Source of the DNA: Candidatus Shapirobacteria bacterium
GTDB lineage: Bacteria > Patescibacteriota > Microgenomatia > UBA12405 > JAUWLS01
DNA length: 38,230 bases
Reading direction: 5' to 3'
Assembly: GCA_030613565.1 (NCBI GenBank)
Contig: JAUWLS010000009.1
Coordinates: 1-38,230, forward strand
Positions 16,483-22,578 of the stretch are shown here, piece by piece. Position 1 is the stretch's first letter. Each line of letters begins with the position of its first letter. A program made the position numbers and the translations under genes. The notes under the pieces were generated by a model. That model did not search any database, was not told the origin of the DNA, and worked only from the letters and a program-made list of their open reading frames with translations.

Positions 16483-16483
16483 T

Positions 16484-16819
16484 TTAAGAGATGGGTGAAC
16501 CATTGGTAACTTTACCTAGAGGGGTAATTATGGAGACTTGGTTTTCTTTTTCATTTTCAGAAGTGAGAATCATGGCTTCTGAAGGTTCGTCTTTGATATA
16601 TTTTTTGGGAAGATTTATTAAAAAGACGGCTTGTTTTTCTAGTAAATCCTCTGGTTGATACCATTCAAAAATTCCAGAAAGAACTTGTTTTTGACCGAGG
16701 TCCCCAAAGTCTACTTTCATCTTTATTAGCTTTTCAGACCACTCTAGTTTCTCGGCTTCGACAATTTGTCCCACCCTAAGGTCAAGTTTTTGAAAGTCAG
16801 CAAAAGATACTTCAGGCAT
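16484..16819 (-). CDS. Stand-alone tRNA-binding OB-fold protein (MetRS C-terminal/Trbp111-like)
   Basis: 111 aa EMAP/tRNA_bind domain: SFADFQKLDLRVGQIVEAE, LIKMKVDFGDLGQKQVLSGI, FLINLPKKYIKDEPSEAMIL. This fold binds the outer corner of tRNA and occurs fused to MetRS, in PheRS beta, or alone (Trbp111, Arc1p-like). Here it is the first gene of the argS operon (1-nt gap to argS), which suggests it works as a tRNA-delivery cofactor. Whether metG in this genome lacks the domain cannot be seen here. The -10 is 5 nt before the ATG. Confidence 0.88.
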   Translation of the reverse strand: MPEVSFADFQKLDLRVGQIVEAEKLEWSEKLIKMKVDFGDLGQKQVLSGIFEWYQPEDLLEKQAVFLINLPKKYIKDEPSEAMILTSENEKENQVSIITPLGKVTNGSPIS

Positions 16820-16824
16820 GGGTA

Positions 16825-16830
16825 ATTATA
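16825..16830 (-). promoter_or_regulatory. Extended -10 box of the tRNA-binding protein-argS-Nudix operon
   Basis: Minus strand TGCTATAAT ends 5 nt before the ATG at 16819. The transcript is predicted to be leaderless, starting at or within a few bases of the AUG. Confidence 0.65.
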
Positions 16831-16882
16831 GCAATAGAACAGCAAAGCTTTTAGGACTGTTTTTAAAGACCTTCTTTAAGGA

Positions 16883-17086
16883 GACAATTCGAAGGCCTTC
16901 GTCGTCTGGGATGACAAGCGGTTGTACGATAAATTTGAGGAACTCCGTCAAACACAAGGACTTCTCCGCCTGCCCTTAAAAGCGAAGATTGAGCTTGAGG
17001 TGAACAATGGGACTGACCCGTATCTGGTGGCCAAGTTTGGACAGTTTTCTGGAACTAGATTGTTTGTTGGCATTTTTTTATTTTAG
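16883..17086 (+). pseudogene. Possible gene remnant without a start codon
   Basis: An open frame of 67 codons (DNSKAFVVWDDKRLYDKFEE at its start, ending FSGTRLFVGIFLF and TAG) follows a TAA with no ATG or GTG near its beginning; the first TTG is codon 14. Codon choice (CGT, CGC, CTG, CTC, GTC, GCC) and GC content differ from the AGA/AAG/TTA-rich neighbours, suggesting foreign origin. It looks protein-like but matches no family I recognise. It could be a fragment of a lost gene or chance. The stretch 16820-17097 holds nothing else I can support. Confidence 0.3.
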
Positions 17087-17097
17087 GACTTTTAAGG

Positions 17098-17322
17098 TTA
17101 ATTGTCAGGAGAATATCTACAAGAAGGATTCATGTCCGTATTAGAATCACAACGAATGGCACGCAAAGGTTTTCTTTGGTTGGTTTTTGGGGCAATGCAG
17201 TAAGAGAGATGCTCTCCTTGTTTTCTGTGATAGCATGTTTCGGGTGGTACTAATGAACGCCCATTTGGCCCTTTTAGTCCCCAGATGGTTTTAACTGTAA
17301 ACCTTGTTTTTAACGTTGGCAT
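17098..17322 (-). CDS. Hypothetical Cys-containing small protein
   Basis: 74 aa starting MPTLKTRFTVKTIWGLKGP with four Cys (PETCYH, LSYCIA, IRCDS, PSCRY) and many Arg/Pro/Asn. No signal peptide or membrane segment. No clear -10 or Shine-Dalgarno is seen before the ATG. Codon use is mixed. It fills most of a 567-bp region between two well-supported genes, and no better frame exists there. Function unknown; may be real or chance. Confidence 0.4.
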   Translation of the reverse strand: MPTLKTRFTVKTIWGLKGPNGRSLVPPETCYHRKQGEHLSYCIAPKTNQRKPLRAIRCDSNTDMNPSCRYSPDN

Positions 17323-17374
17323 GGGGTTATTTTGTCATTTCATGGTTGTGGTTTTTAATTTTTTAGAGAAAAGG

Positions 17375-17380
17375 TAGAAT
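17375..17380 (+). promoter_or_regulatory. -10 box of the 2H phosphoesterase gene
   Basis: TAGAAT ends 6 nt before GTG 17387. It supports the GTG start and a leaderless mRNA. Confidence 0.5.
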
Positions 17381-17386
17381 TAGTTT

Positions 17387-17896
17387 GTGTGGCAATATTT
17401 CATAGGGATAGGATTTTCTAAAAAGACACAAGGATTTCTTGATGAGTTGAAGCAAGGTTTCTCTGCTGGAAGAGAGGTGTCGACTCCAGCTCACATCACC
17501 CTGATTCCCCCATTTTCTTCAAAGAATGAGGTTGAAATGAGAGAAGGATTTTTAAAGTGGGAAGAGAGTCAGAAGCGATTTTTATTAAAACTGAACCAGG
17601 TGGGTAGTTTTTCTCAAAGAGAGTATGGAACGGTTTTTTTGTCTCCTGAAAGTTCTGAGGAAATAAGGAAGTTGTACGAGAGTTTAGTTAGTACTTTTGA
17701 CTGGTTACTAAGAACAGATGACTTTGTCCCCCATCTAACAGTAGCAGAAAGAGTTCCTTTTGAATTAATTGAAAAAGTCAAGGATGGCTTGAGACTTAAG
17801 GGACTGGAAGTAGAAGAAGAAGTGAGATGGATCTGGATTTATAGGAGGAAAAAAGGTGGGGTTTGGGAAGAGTGGACTAGGCTAGATTTTTCTTGA
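17387..17896 (+). CDS. 2H phosphoesterase, LigT / 2'-5' RNA ligase-like
   Basis: 169 aa. Both HxT motifs of the 2H superfamily are present: PAHITLIPPF (His36, Thr38) and VPHLTVAER (His116, Thr118). The family includes ThpR/LigT, which open or close 2',5' phosphodiester links and hydrolyse cyclic phosphates on RNA ends. The GTG start is supported by a -10 6 nt upstream. It is followed after 45 nt by the response regulator under its own promoter, so it is probably a separate unit. Confidence 0.85.
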   Translation: MWQYFIGIGFSKKTQGFLDELKQGFSAGREVSTPAHITLIPPFSSKNEVEMREGFLKWEESQKRFLLKLNQVGSFSQREYGTVFLSPESSEEIRKLYESLVSTFDWLLRTDDFVPHLTVAERVPFELIEKVKDGLRLKGLEVEEEVRWIWIYRRKKGGVWEEWTRLDFS

Positions 17897-17897
17897 T

Positions 17898-17917
17898 TTT
17901 ATTCAGGTTTTTTTCAG
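17898..17917 (+). promoter_or_regulatory. Tandem 9-bp repeats, 11-bp period, upstream of the response regulator
   Basis: TTTATTCAG-GT-TTTTTTCAG: two copies of a 9-mer 11 bp apart, covering the -35 position, 8 nt before the -10 TATAAT (17926-17931). The spacing is the classic half-site spacing of PhoB/OmpR-type regulators. The second copy recurs exactly upstream of the secreted-protein gene at 19643-19651, so this is probably the regulator's own operator. Confidence 0.55.
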
Positions 17918-17925
17918 TTTAGGTT

Positions 17926-17931
17926 TATAAT
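17926..17931 (+). promoter_or_regulatory. -10 box of the two-component operon
   Basis: A perfect TATAAT ends 10 nt before ATG 17942. The usual -35 hexamer is absent; regulator-like repeats take its place, as in class II activated promoters. Confidence 0.6.
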
Positions 17932-17941
17932 ATAGACCAAG

Positions 17942-18622
17942 ATGAGAGTTTTGGTGGTAGAAGACGAACACAAGATTGCTAATTCAATTAAAAAAGGCCT
18001 AGAACAAGAAGGTTGGGCAGTGGATGTGGCTTATGACGGTCAGGAAGGATTTGATTTGGCGATAAGTGAAAACTACGAAGTAATAGTACTAGACTTAATG
18101 CTACCAAAGATGGATGGAATGGAGGTTTGTAAAAAACTTAGAGAAAAAGGTGTTCACATCCCAGTTTTAATGCTGACAGCCAAGGGTCGAGTGGAAGATA
18201 GAGTAGAAGGATTAAATGCAGGAGCAGATGATTATCTTCCCAAACCCTTTGCTTTTACAGAGCTTTTGGCCAGAATTAGAGCACTTTCAAGAAGACCTAA
18301 GAATGGGGTAAAAACAGTGCTTGAAGTAGAAGACTTGAGTCTGGATACGATAAACTACGAGACAAAAAGGAAGGGAAAGAAAATCAAACTATCAAAAAAG
18401 GAGTTTTCTTTATTGGAGTATATGATGAGAAACAAAGGAAGAGTGCTTTCGAAGGATAATATTATTAACAGTGTTTGGGATTATGAGGCAAATATTTTGC
18501 CAAACACGGTAGAGGTTTTTGTGGGAAACTTGAGAAAGAAAATTGATAAAGGAATAAAGAGGAGTGAGAAACTGATTCAAACAGTGCGCGGGTTTGGTTA
18601 TAAGATAGGAGGAGGAAAATAA
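17942..18622 (+). CDS. OmpR/PhoB-family response regulator
   Basis: 226 aa. Receiver domain (1-120) with the acidic pair VVEDEH, phospho-acceptor Asp51 in IVLDLMLPKMDG, Thr in MLTAKG and Lys in DDYLPKPFAF. The C-terminal winged helix (about 130-224) ends in VFVGNLRKKID...IQTVRGFGYKI, the standard trans_reg_C signature. Its stop overlaps the kinase ATG (TAATG), so the pair is translationally coupled. The promoter carries tandem repeats fitting binding by this protein. Confidence 0.95.
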   Translation: MRVLVVEDEHKIANSIKKGLEQEGWAVDVAYDGQEGFDLAISENYEVIVLDLMLPKMDGMEVCKKLREKGVHIPVLMLTAKGRVEDRVEGLNAGADDYLPKPFAFTELLARIRALSRRPKNGVKTVLEVEDLSLDTINYETKRKGKKIKLSKKEFSLLEYMMRNKGRVLSKDNIINSVWDYEANILPNTVEVFVGNLRKKIDKGIKRSEKLIQTVRGFGYKIGGGK

Positions 18623-19614
18623 TGTTTGAGAGAGCAAGAATAGAATTAACAGCATGGTACTTACTGATTATTATGTCGATCAGTATTCTCTTTAGCGGAT
18701 GGGTCTATCAGTCAGTATCTGCAGACTTGGAAAAAAGGTTGGTGGCAATAGATTATCGCCTTCAAGAAGAAAGAAGGGGGTTTGTTCAGAAAGGAAGGGG
18801 TGAGGCACTAAAGGGAGATTTGGACGCTGCAAGGAAGGGGTTGGTATTAATATTGACCTGGGCAAACGGAGTGATTTTGATTTTGGCAGGAGGGGCAGGA
18901 TACGTCTTGGCTGGGAAAACACTAAGACCAATCGAGGAAACACTGGATGAACAGAAAAGATTTATAGCAGATGCTTCACACGAACTAAAGACTCCCCTAA
19001 CAGTGCTTAAGACTTCCATAGAAGTGGCTTTAAGAAAAAAGAAAATGTCAGCAAAAGAAGCAAGAGAAATTGTGGAAAGCAACTTAGAAGAGGTGGAAGA
19101 TCTTCAGAAACTAACTGAAAATCTTTTAACTTTAGCTCGTTACCAAGAAGGAAAGAATGGATTTGTTTTTGAAAAGGTAAACTTGTCAAAGATTGCCAAG
19201 AGGGCAGTTGGAAAAGTTTCCGTTTTGGCAAAAAAGAAAGAGATAAAGATAGAAGAGAAGTTGGAAGATATCTTTCTGGTAGCAGACAAAGAAAGGATCG
19301 AAGAACTTTTAGTGATTCTTTTAGATAATGGAATTAAATACAGTAAAAAGGGTGGGGTAGTAAAAATATCTTTAAAAGAAAAGAAAGGTAAGGTGATTTT
19401 AAAGGTAAGAGATGGGGGTGAAGGGATAAGTAAAGAAGATTTACCACAGGTCTTTGACAGGTTTTACAGAGCAGATCAATCGAGGTCGAAACAAAAAAGA
19501 GGCGGCTTTGGACTGGGTCTTTCGGTGGCCAAAAAAATAGTGGAATTACACAAGGGTAATATTTGGGTGAGAAGCAAAAGAGGAGAGGGATCGGAATTTA
19601 CGGTAAAACTTTAA
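18622..19614 (+). CDS. Sensor histidine kinase
   Basis: 330 aa. TM1 about 11-30, a short extracytoplasmic loop of roughly 43 residues, TM2 about 74-97, no clear HAMP, HisKA with His120 in DASHELKTPLTVLK, then HATPase_c with N-box LLDNGIKYS (Asn236), G1 DGGEG (264-268) and G2 GGFGLGLSVAKKI (from 294). All ATP-binding boxes are intact. The small sensor loop suggests sensing within or next to the membrane, or via a partner. GGAGGAGG lies just upstream of the ATG. The partner regulator overlaps by 1 nt. Confidence 0.94.
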   Translation: MFERARIELTAWYLLIIMSISILFSGWVYQSVSADLEKRLVAIDYRLQEERRGFVQKGRGEALKGDLDAARKGLVLILTWANGVILILAGGAGYVLAGKTLRPIEETLDEQKRFIADASHELKTPLTVLKTSIEVALRKKKMSAKEAREIVESNLEEVEDLQKLTENLLTLARYQEGKNGFVFEKVNLSKIAKRAVGKVSVLAKKKEIKIEEKLEDIFLVADKERIEELLVILLDNGIKYSKKGGVVKISLKEKKGKVILKVRDGGEGISKEDLPQVFDRFYRADQSRSKQKRGGFGLGLSVAKKIVELHKGNIWVRSKRGEGSEFTVKL

Positions 19615-19631
19615 AGTTAATTTTCCCTTCA

Positions 19632-19667
19632 ACTTTTAAGCGTTTTTTCAGGTTCTGGAGATAAAGT
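19632..19667 (+). promoter_or_regulatory. Promoter of the secreted protein with regulator-like repeats
   Basis: ACTTTTAAG-CG-TTTTTTCAG (19632-19651), two 9-mers with an 11-bp period, is followed 10 nt later by a -10-like TAAAGT (19662-19667). The second 9-mer is identical to the one before the response regulator. This gene is therefore a likely direct target. A Shine-Dalgarno AAGGTGGTGA (19691-19700) lies before ATG 19707, so this mRNA does have a leader of about 33 nt. Confidence 0.5.
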
Positions 19668-19706
19668 AAGTTTATTAGAGATTAAAAAGAAAGGTGGTGA
19701 GAGAAA

Positions 19707-20192
19707 ATGGACAAAAAAATAAAACTCTTAACAGTGGCTCTGGCAACAGTCGTTGGACTAGGATTGCTGGGAGCAAAAGCGGTAAGAGCAAACGAAGAAG
19801 GGAAATATCCCCCTATCGTTTACAAACTAGTTGAAAGATTTAACCTTAATGAAGGCGAGGTCATAGAGGTTTTTGATGAAGCTAGAGGAGAGCACAGGGA
19901 ACAAATGCAGGAAATGTTTCAAGGAAAGTTTGATGAGGCAGTAGAGAGCGGAAAAATCACTGCTGAGCAAAAAGAAGCAATTTTAGAAAAACACGAGGAA
20001 ATGAGAATTGAAAAAGAAGATTTTTTCAATCTTTCCCCTGAAGAAAAGCGAGAAGTCATGCAAGAAAAACATGGCGAAATGGAAGCCTGGGCTCAAGAAA
20101 ATGGACTCGAAGTTTCTGACTTTTTTGGACTTGGTGGACAAAAAGGCGGAATGAAACGAGGAATGGGCAAAGGATTTCATAAAAACTTCTAG
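19707..20192 (+). CDS. Secreted helical protein, CpxP/Spy-like in context
   Basis: 161 aa. A Sec signal peptide (basic MDKKIK, hydrophobic 8-22, probable cleavage after AVRA at 28) leads to a highly charged helical region: FNLNEGEVIEVFDEARGEHR, KITAEQKEAILEKHEEMR, LSPEEKREVMQEKHGEME, then a Gly/Met/Lys-rich tail. The Glu/His/Met helices recall CpxP/Spy chaperones or DUF2680-like proteins, but I see no LTxxQ pair. It sits 92 nt after a CpxA/R-like pair and shares its repeat, so it is probably an envelope-stress effector or feedback protein. A strong Shine-Dalgarno is present. Confidence 0.7.
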   Translation: MDKKIKLLTVALATVVGLGLLGAKAVRANEEGKYPPIVYKLVERFNLNEGEVIEVFDEARGEHREQMQEMFQGKFDEAVESGKITAEQKEAILEKHEEMRIEKEDFFNLSPEEKREVMQEKHGEMEAWAQENGLEVSDFFGLGGQKGGMKRGMGKGFHKNF

Positions 20193-20217
20193 AAATAGAG
20201 GTTAAAACAATGGAACT

Positions 20218-20245
20218 CCCGCTAGAAATAGCGGGGGTTTTATTA
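20218..20245 (+). terminator. Intrinsic terminator with GAAA tetraloop
   Basis: CCCGCTA-GAAA-TAGCGGG, a 7-bp GC-rich stem with a stable tetraloop, is followed by GGTTTTATTAT. It lies 26 nt after the secreted-protein stop and ends the two-component region. Confidence 0.85.
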
Positions 20246-20447
20246 TCAACCATCTTCTTTAGAAGGCTTACCTCCACGACTTCCACTTTTCCAAGCAAGA
20301 TTATTGACTGCGGTTACTCTTTTTATATACAAACTCTCCCTTACTTGTCTGATTCTGAACCTGGTCCCGCAATTATTGCAGTAGGTTAACAGGATGCCTG
20401 GACATGTTTGTGCAACTTAGGCATTCTCTGACTGTTATTTTTGACAT
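20246..20447 (-). pseudogene. Small zinc-ribbon gene with a one-base frameshift
   Basis: From ATG 20447 the frame reads MSKITVRECLSCT and then meets TAA at 20373. Removing one A from the AAA in the ACAAAC run after the second Cys gives a continuous product of about 66 aa with CLSCTTCPG, TYCNNCGTRF and a basic tail ending KPSKEDG (TGA at 20246-20248). The restored product has two Cys pairs, which is zinc-ribbon-like. It lies 33 nt after the stop of the upstream gene on the same strand, so it may share its transcript. The shift may be real decay, a sequencing error in a homopolymer, or programmed; I cannot tell which. Confidence 0.5.
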
Positions 20448-20480
20448 TTTGTTAATTTTATATTTTTTGTTGTTTTAGTT

Positions 20481-22088
20481 TTAATAAACTGTCTGCAAAC
20501 AAAGAGGACAGTAAGTCCTCACGTCCCAGCAGTTGTTTGAACAAATAAGACTTTCTTCCTGGGTAATAATGTTTTTCATATAAATAGTGCTATTTTGAGG
20601 GTTATCCACGTTAGATCCACGCATACCGATGATCCAGTCACCATCACTACTTAAAAAGAAACTGTTCTCTTGAAACATTAATGAGGATAAGTAATTTGGG
20701 TTACTACTCTTGGGCAAGTCTTCTTCAAAAATGGTTCGTGTGTTTGGATTTTCAGATGGAGTAATGACGACAAAGCGTTGTTTTGAAGGGAGGTGTCTTT
20801 TGTCAGTTTGGTGAGCGATGAGAAATTTTTCCGAAGGGTGTACTAAAATACTTTGTACTTGCCAGGTACCGTCGGTCAGATTTACTTCGCGATTAACTTT
20901 TCCGTCCTTGAGATTATATAGACTTAAAATAGTTTTCCCTTTCGGTTCGATAAGTTCTAAAGTTTTTTTACTTAATTCTTCTTCTGAAAGTCCTTGTTTT
21001 TCCAGTTTCTCCATTTCTTCTTCAAAATACTCGAGGTCTTGAGGACTGGCGGCATTTCCTGCGTCATCGACTATAACAGAAATAGATTTGGGTTTTTCAA
21101 GAACGGCCAACATCCCATCCACAACCCCGACAACCTCTCCTTCCAGAACAAAGTCTAAAGTGACAGAGCCGACTGTTATCGATTCTGTATGAATGCTGGG
21201 TCTAGTCGTCACTGTATGCTCAAGCTGGTCATTTGCCCTTTTTAGCTCATCAGACTGCTGCATGGTTTTTATCTCTCCGTCTGTAGTGACATATGTCAAA
21301 GTGGCTGATTCTTTTTGAGGATCCCTGACGTTGTTGACTACTAGTCGAGTGTCGTCCATCCATGCAGAAAGGAAATTAAATGACGTGCTTGCCCAAACAA
21401 AGTTCTCTTCGTTTCTTGGAGAACTGTATATTTTTTTTGCTTCAAGTTTTTGTGAATCATAAAAATAAAGATTGACATACGATTCCTCTGTTGCTGGGCC
21501 CGTAAAAGCCAATATGGGAAGATACTGCCCACTTGGCGACCAAGGGCCTAGTAGAAACATAAAGTTGTTGTCCTCTTGAATAACTTGGGGAAGGGGGAGT
21601 TTTTCTTTTTGTTGTCTATCATAAAAAACAACTGCCGAGGCTGGATTGTCTTTTTTTGAGGTGGTGAAAGCGATGATTGAATGGGTACTTTCTATGGCGT
21701 TAGGTTGACCAATAGTCTCTGAGGTTTGATAAGGTTTTTCTTCAGAATCCTTTATGTTGGGGCCAAGTGGGGTTTTTTTGAAGAATTTGAAATAAATAAA
21801 AAACCCTGAAATAGTAACAACAAACAATAAGCCGAGCGTAAAAAGTGTGATGGTGAGCTTATTAGGCTTGGCCTTCTTTTCTTCGGGTGGTTGTGTTACT
21901 TTAAGCGGGTCTGGTTCATCGGTGGTTGAAAAATTTTGAGATACGTTTGAGTTTTTTTGAACATACTCGAACGCGGCTGAAATGTCTTGCTGTTTCCATC
22001 CTGCCGATAGTAGCGAGCTAGTAATTTCTAGGTCGGTTTCAGATAGACTTTTGGCTTTTTGAATAAAATCAATGAGTTGTTGATTCAT
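20481..22088 (-). CDS. Membrane-anchored protein with N-terminal UBA-like motif and beta-propeller-like ectodomain
   Basis: 535 aa. Cytoplasmic N-terminus (1-77) with a small helical motif, LLSAGWKQQDISAAFEYVQ (26-44), that resembles a UBA/CUE-type three-helix module. One TM (about 78-100, LTITLFTLGLLFVVTISGFF) follows, then an extracytoplasmic domain of about 430 residues with repeated short beta patterns (FVVITPSE, LVVNNVRDP, FLIAHQTD, ILSLYNLKDG) like a WD40/TolB-type propeller. The C-terminus is Cys-rich (ICSNNCWDV, YCPLCL), a possible zinc knuckle. Function unknown. The -10 TACGAT with TGn extension ends 6 nt before the ATG. Confidence 0.65.
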   Translation of the reverse strand: MNQQLIDFIQKAKSLSETDLEITSSLLSAGWKQQDISAAFEYVQKNSNVSQNFSTTDEPDPLKVTQPPEEKKAKPNKLTITLFTLGLLFVVTISGFFIYFKFFKKTPLGPNIKDSEEKPYQTSETIGQPNAIESTHSIIAFTTSKKDNPASAVVFYDRQQKEKLPLPQVIQEDNNFMFLLGPWSPSGQYLPILAFTGPATEESYVNLYFYDSQKLEAKKIYSSPRNEENFVWASTSFNFLSAWMDDTRLVVNNVRDPQKESATLTYVTTDGEIKTMQQSDELKRANDQLEHTVTTRPSIHTESITVGSVTLDFVLEGEVVGVVDGMLAVLEKPKSISVIVDDAGNAASPQDLEYFEEEMEKLEKQGLSEEELSKKTLELIEPKGKTILSLYNLKDGKVNREVNLTDGTWQVQSILVHPSEKFLIAHQTDKRHLPSKQRFVVITPSENPNTRTIFEEDLPKSSNPNYLSSLMFQENSFFLSSDGDWIIGMRGSNVDNPQNSTIYMKNIITQEESLICSNNCWDVRTYCPLCLQTVY

Positions 22089-22129
22089 AAACTAATCGTA
22101 GCAAAATCAAAAGATCCTTTCAGTTGTTT

Positions 22130-22305
22130 TTAAAAATGTGGTCGTCTTCTTATCTTCAGGGGATTGTTTTTTTCTAATTGCCTACAACTTCTACACATCA
22201 AGTTTTCTGAGCCAGGAAACTCTTTACCATTTCTAGCCCTTCTATTTAAATGCTTGTATCTAGGTGATAAGGCTTCAAAAAAAAGGCATTTTTTTCACAA
22301 CCCAT
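22130..22305 (-). pseudogene. Second small zinc-ribbon gene with a homopolymer frameshift
   Basis: ATG 22305 is preceded by a -10 TACAAT (22318-22313) ending 7 nt upstream, the same layout as intact genes here. The frame begins MGCEK and would stop after 18 codons. Adding one A to the A7 run gives a product of about 58 aa: MGCEKKCLFFEALSPRYKHL followed by NRRARNGKEFPGS, MCRSCRQLE and a basic end (TAA at 22130). Cys pairs before and after give a C...C / CxxC zinc-ribbon pattern. Either decayed or a homopolymer sequencing error. Confidence 0.5.
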
Positions 22306-22507
22306 TTACTACATTGTACTTTAATTAAAAATATTTATAAGGATCAAACAAGGTCTAAAGAACTCAGACTGCCCTACGTGTTTGATAAAATCTTATTTCG
22401 GTGGTAATTTTCAAGACTAAGATTTTACTGGGAACCGTGGATAGAGTTTAAGTATTTTTTATTAGACATGTATAAGAAACTATCTGTTGGCTACAGACTA
22501 TTTCTTG
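22306..22507. other. Gene-free spacer between tRNA-Gln and the zinc-ribbon pseudogene, with one long inverted repeat
   Basis: No frame longer than about 25 codons with a start is supported. It contains TAAAATCTTA (22386-22395) and TAAGATTTTA (22418-22427), a perfect 10-bp inverted repeat with a 22-nt loop, downstream of the tRNA on the minus strand. It is not followed by a long T-run, so it is a poor intrinsic terminator. Confidence 0.4.
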
Positions 22508-22578
22508 TTGCGAGACAGGGATTCGAACCCCGATTTCTGCGTTCAGAGCGCAGCGTGCTACCTTTACACTATCTCGCA
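22508..22578 (-). tRNA. tRNA-Gln (anticodon CUG)
   Basis: Complete cloverleaf: acceptor TGCGAGA/TCTCGCA (7 bp), D-stem GTGT/GCAC around loop AAAGGTA, anticodon stem CTGCG/CGCAG with loop CTCTGAA (anticodon CTG, reads CAG), variable AAAT, T-arm CGGGG-TTCGAAT-CCCTG, discriminator A. U1-A72 is the identity feature of bacterial tRNA-Gln. CCA is not encoded, so the Cca enzyme at 27-28.5 kb is needed. The 5' end overlaps the 3' end of the homing-endonuclease gene by 10 nt. Confidence 0.95.
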
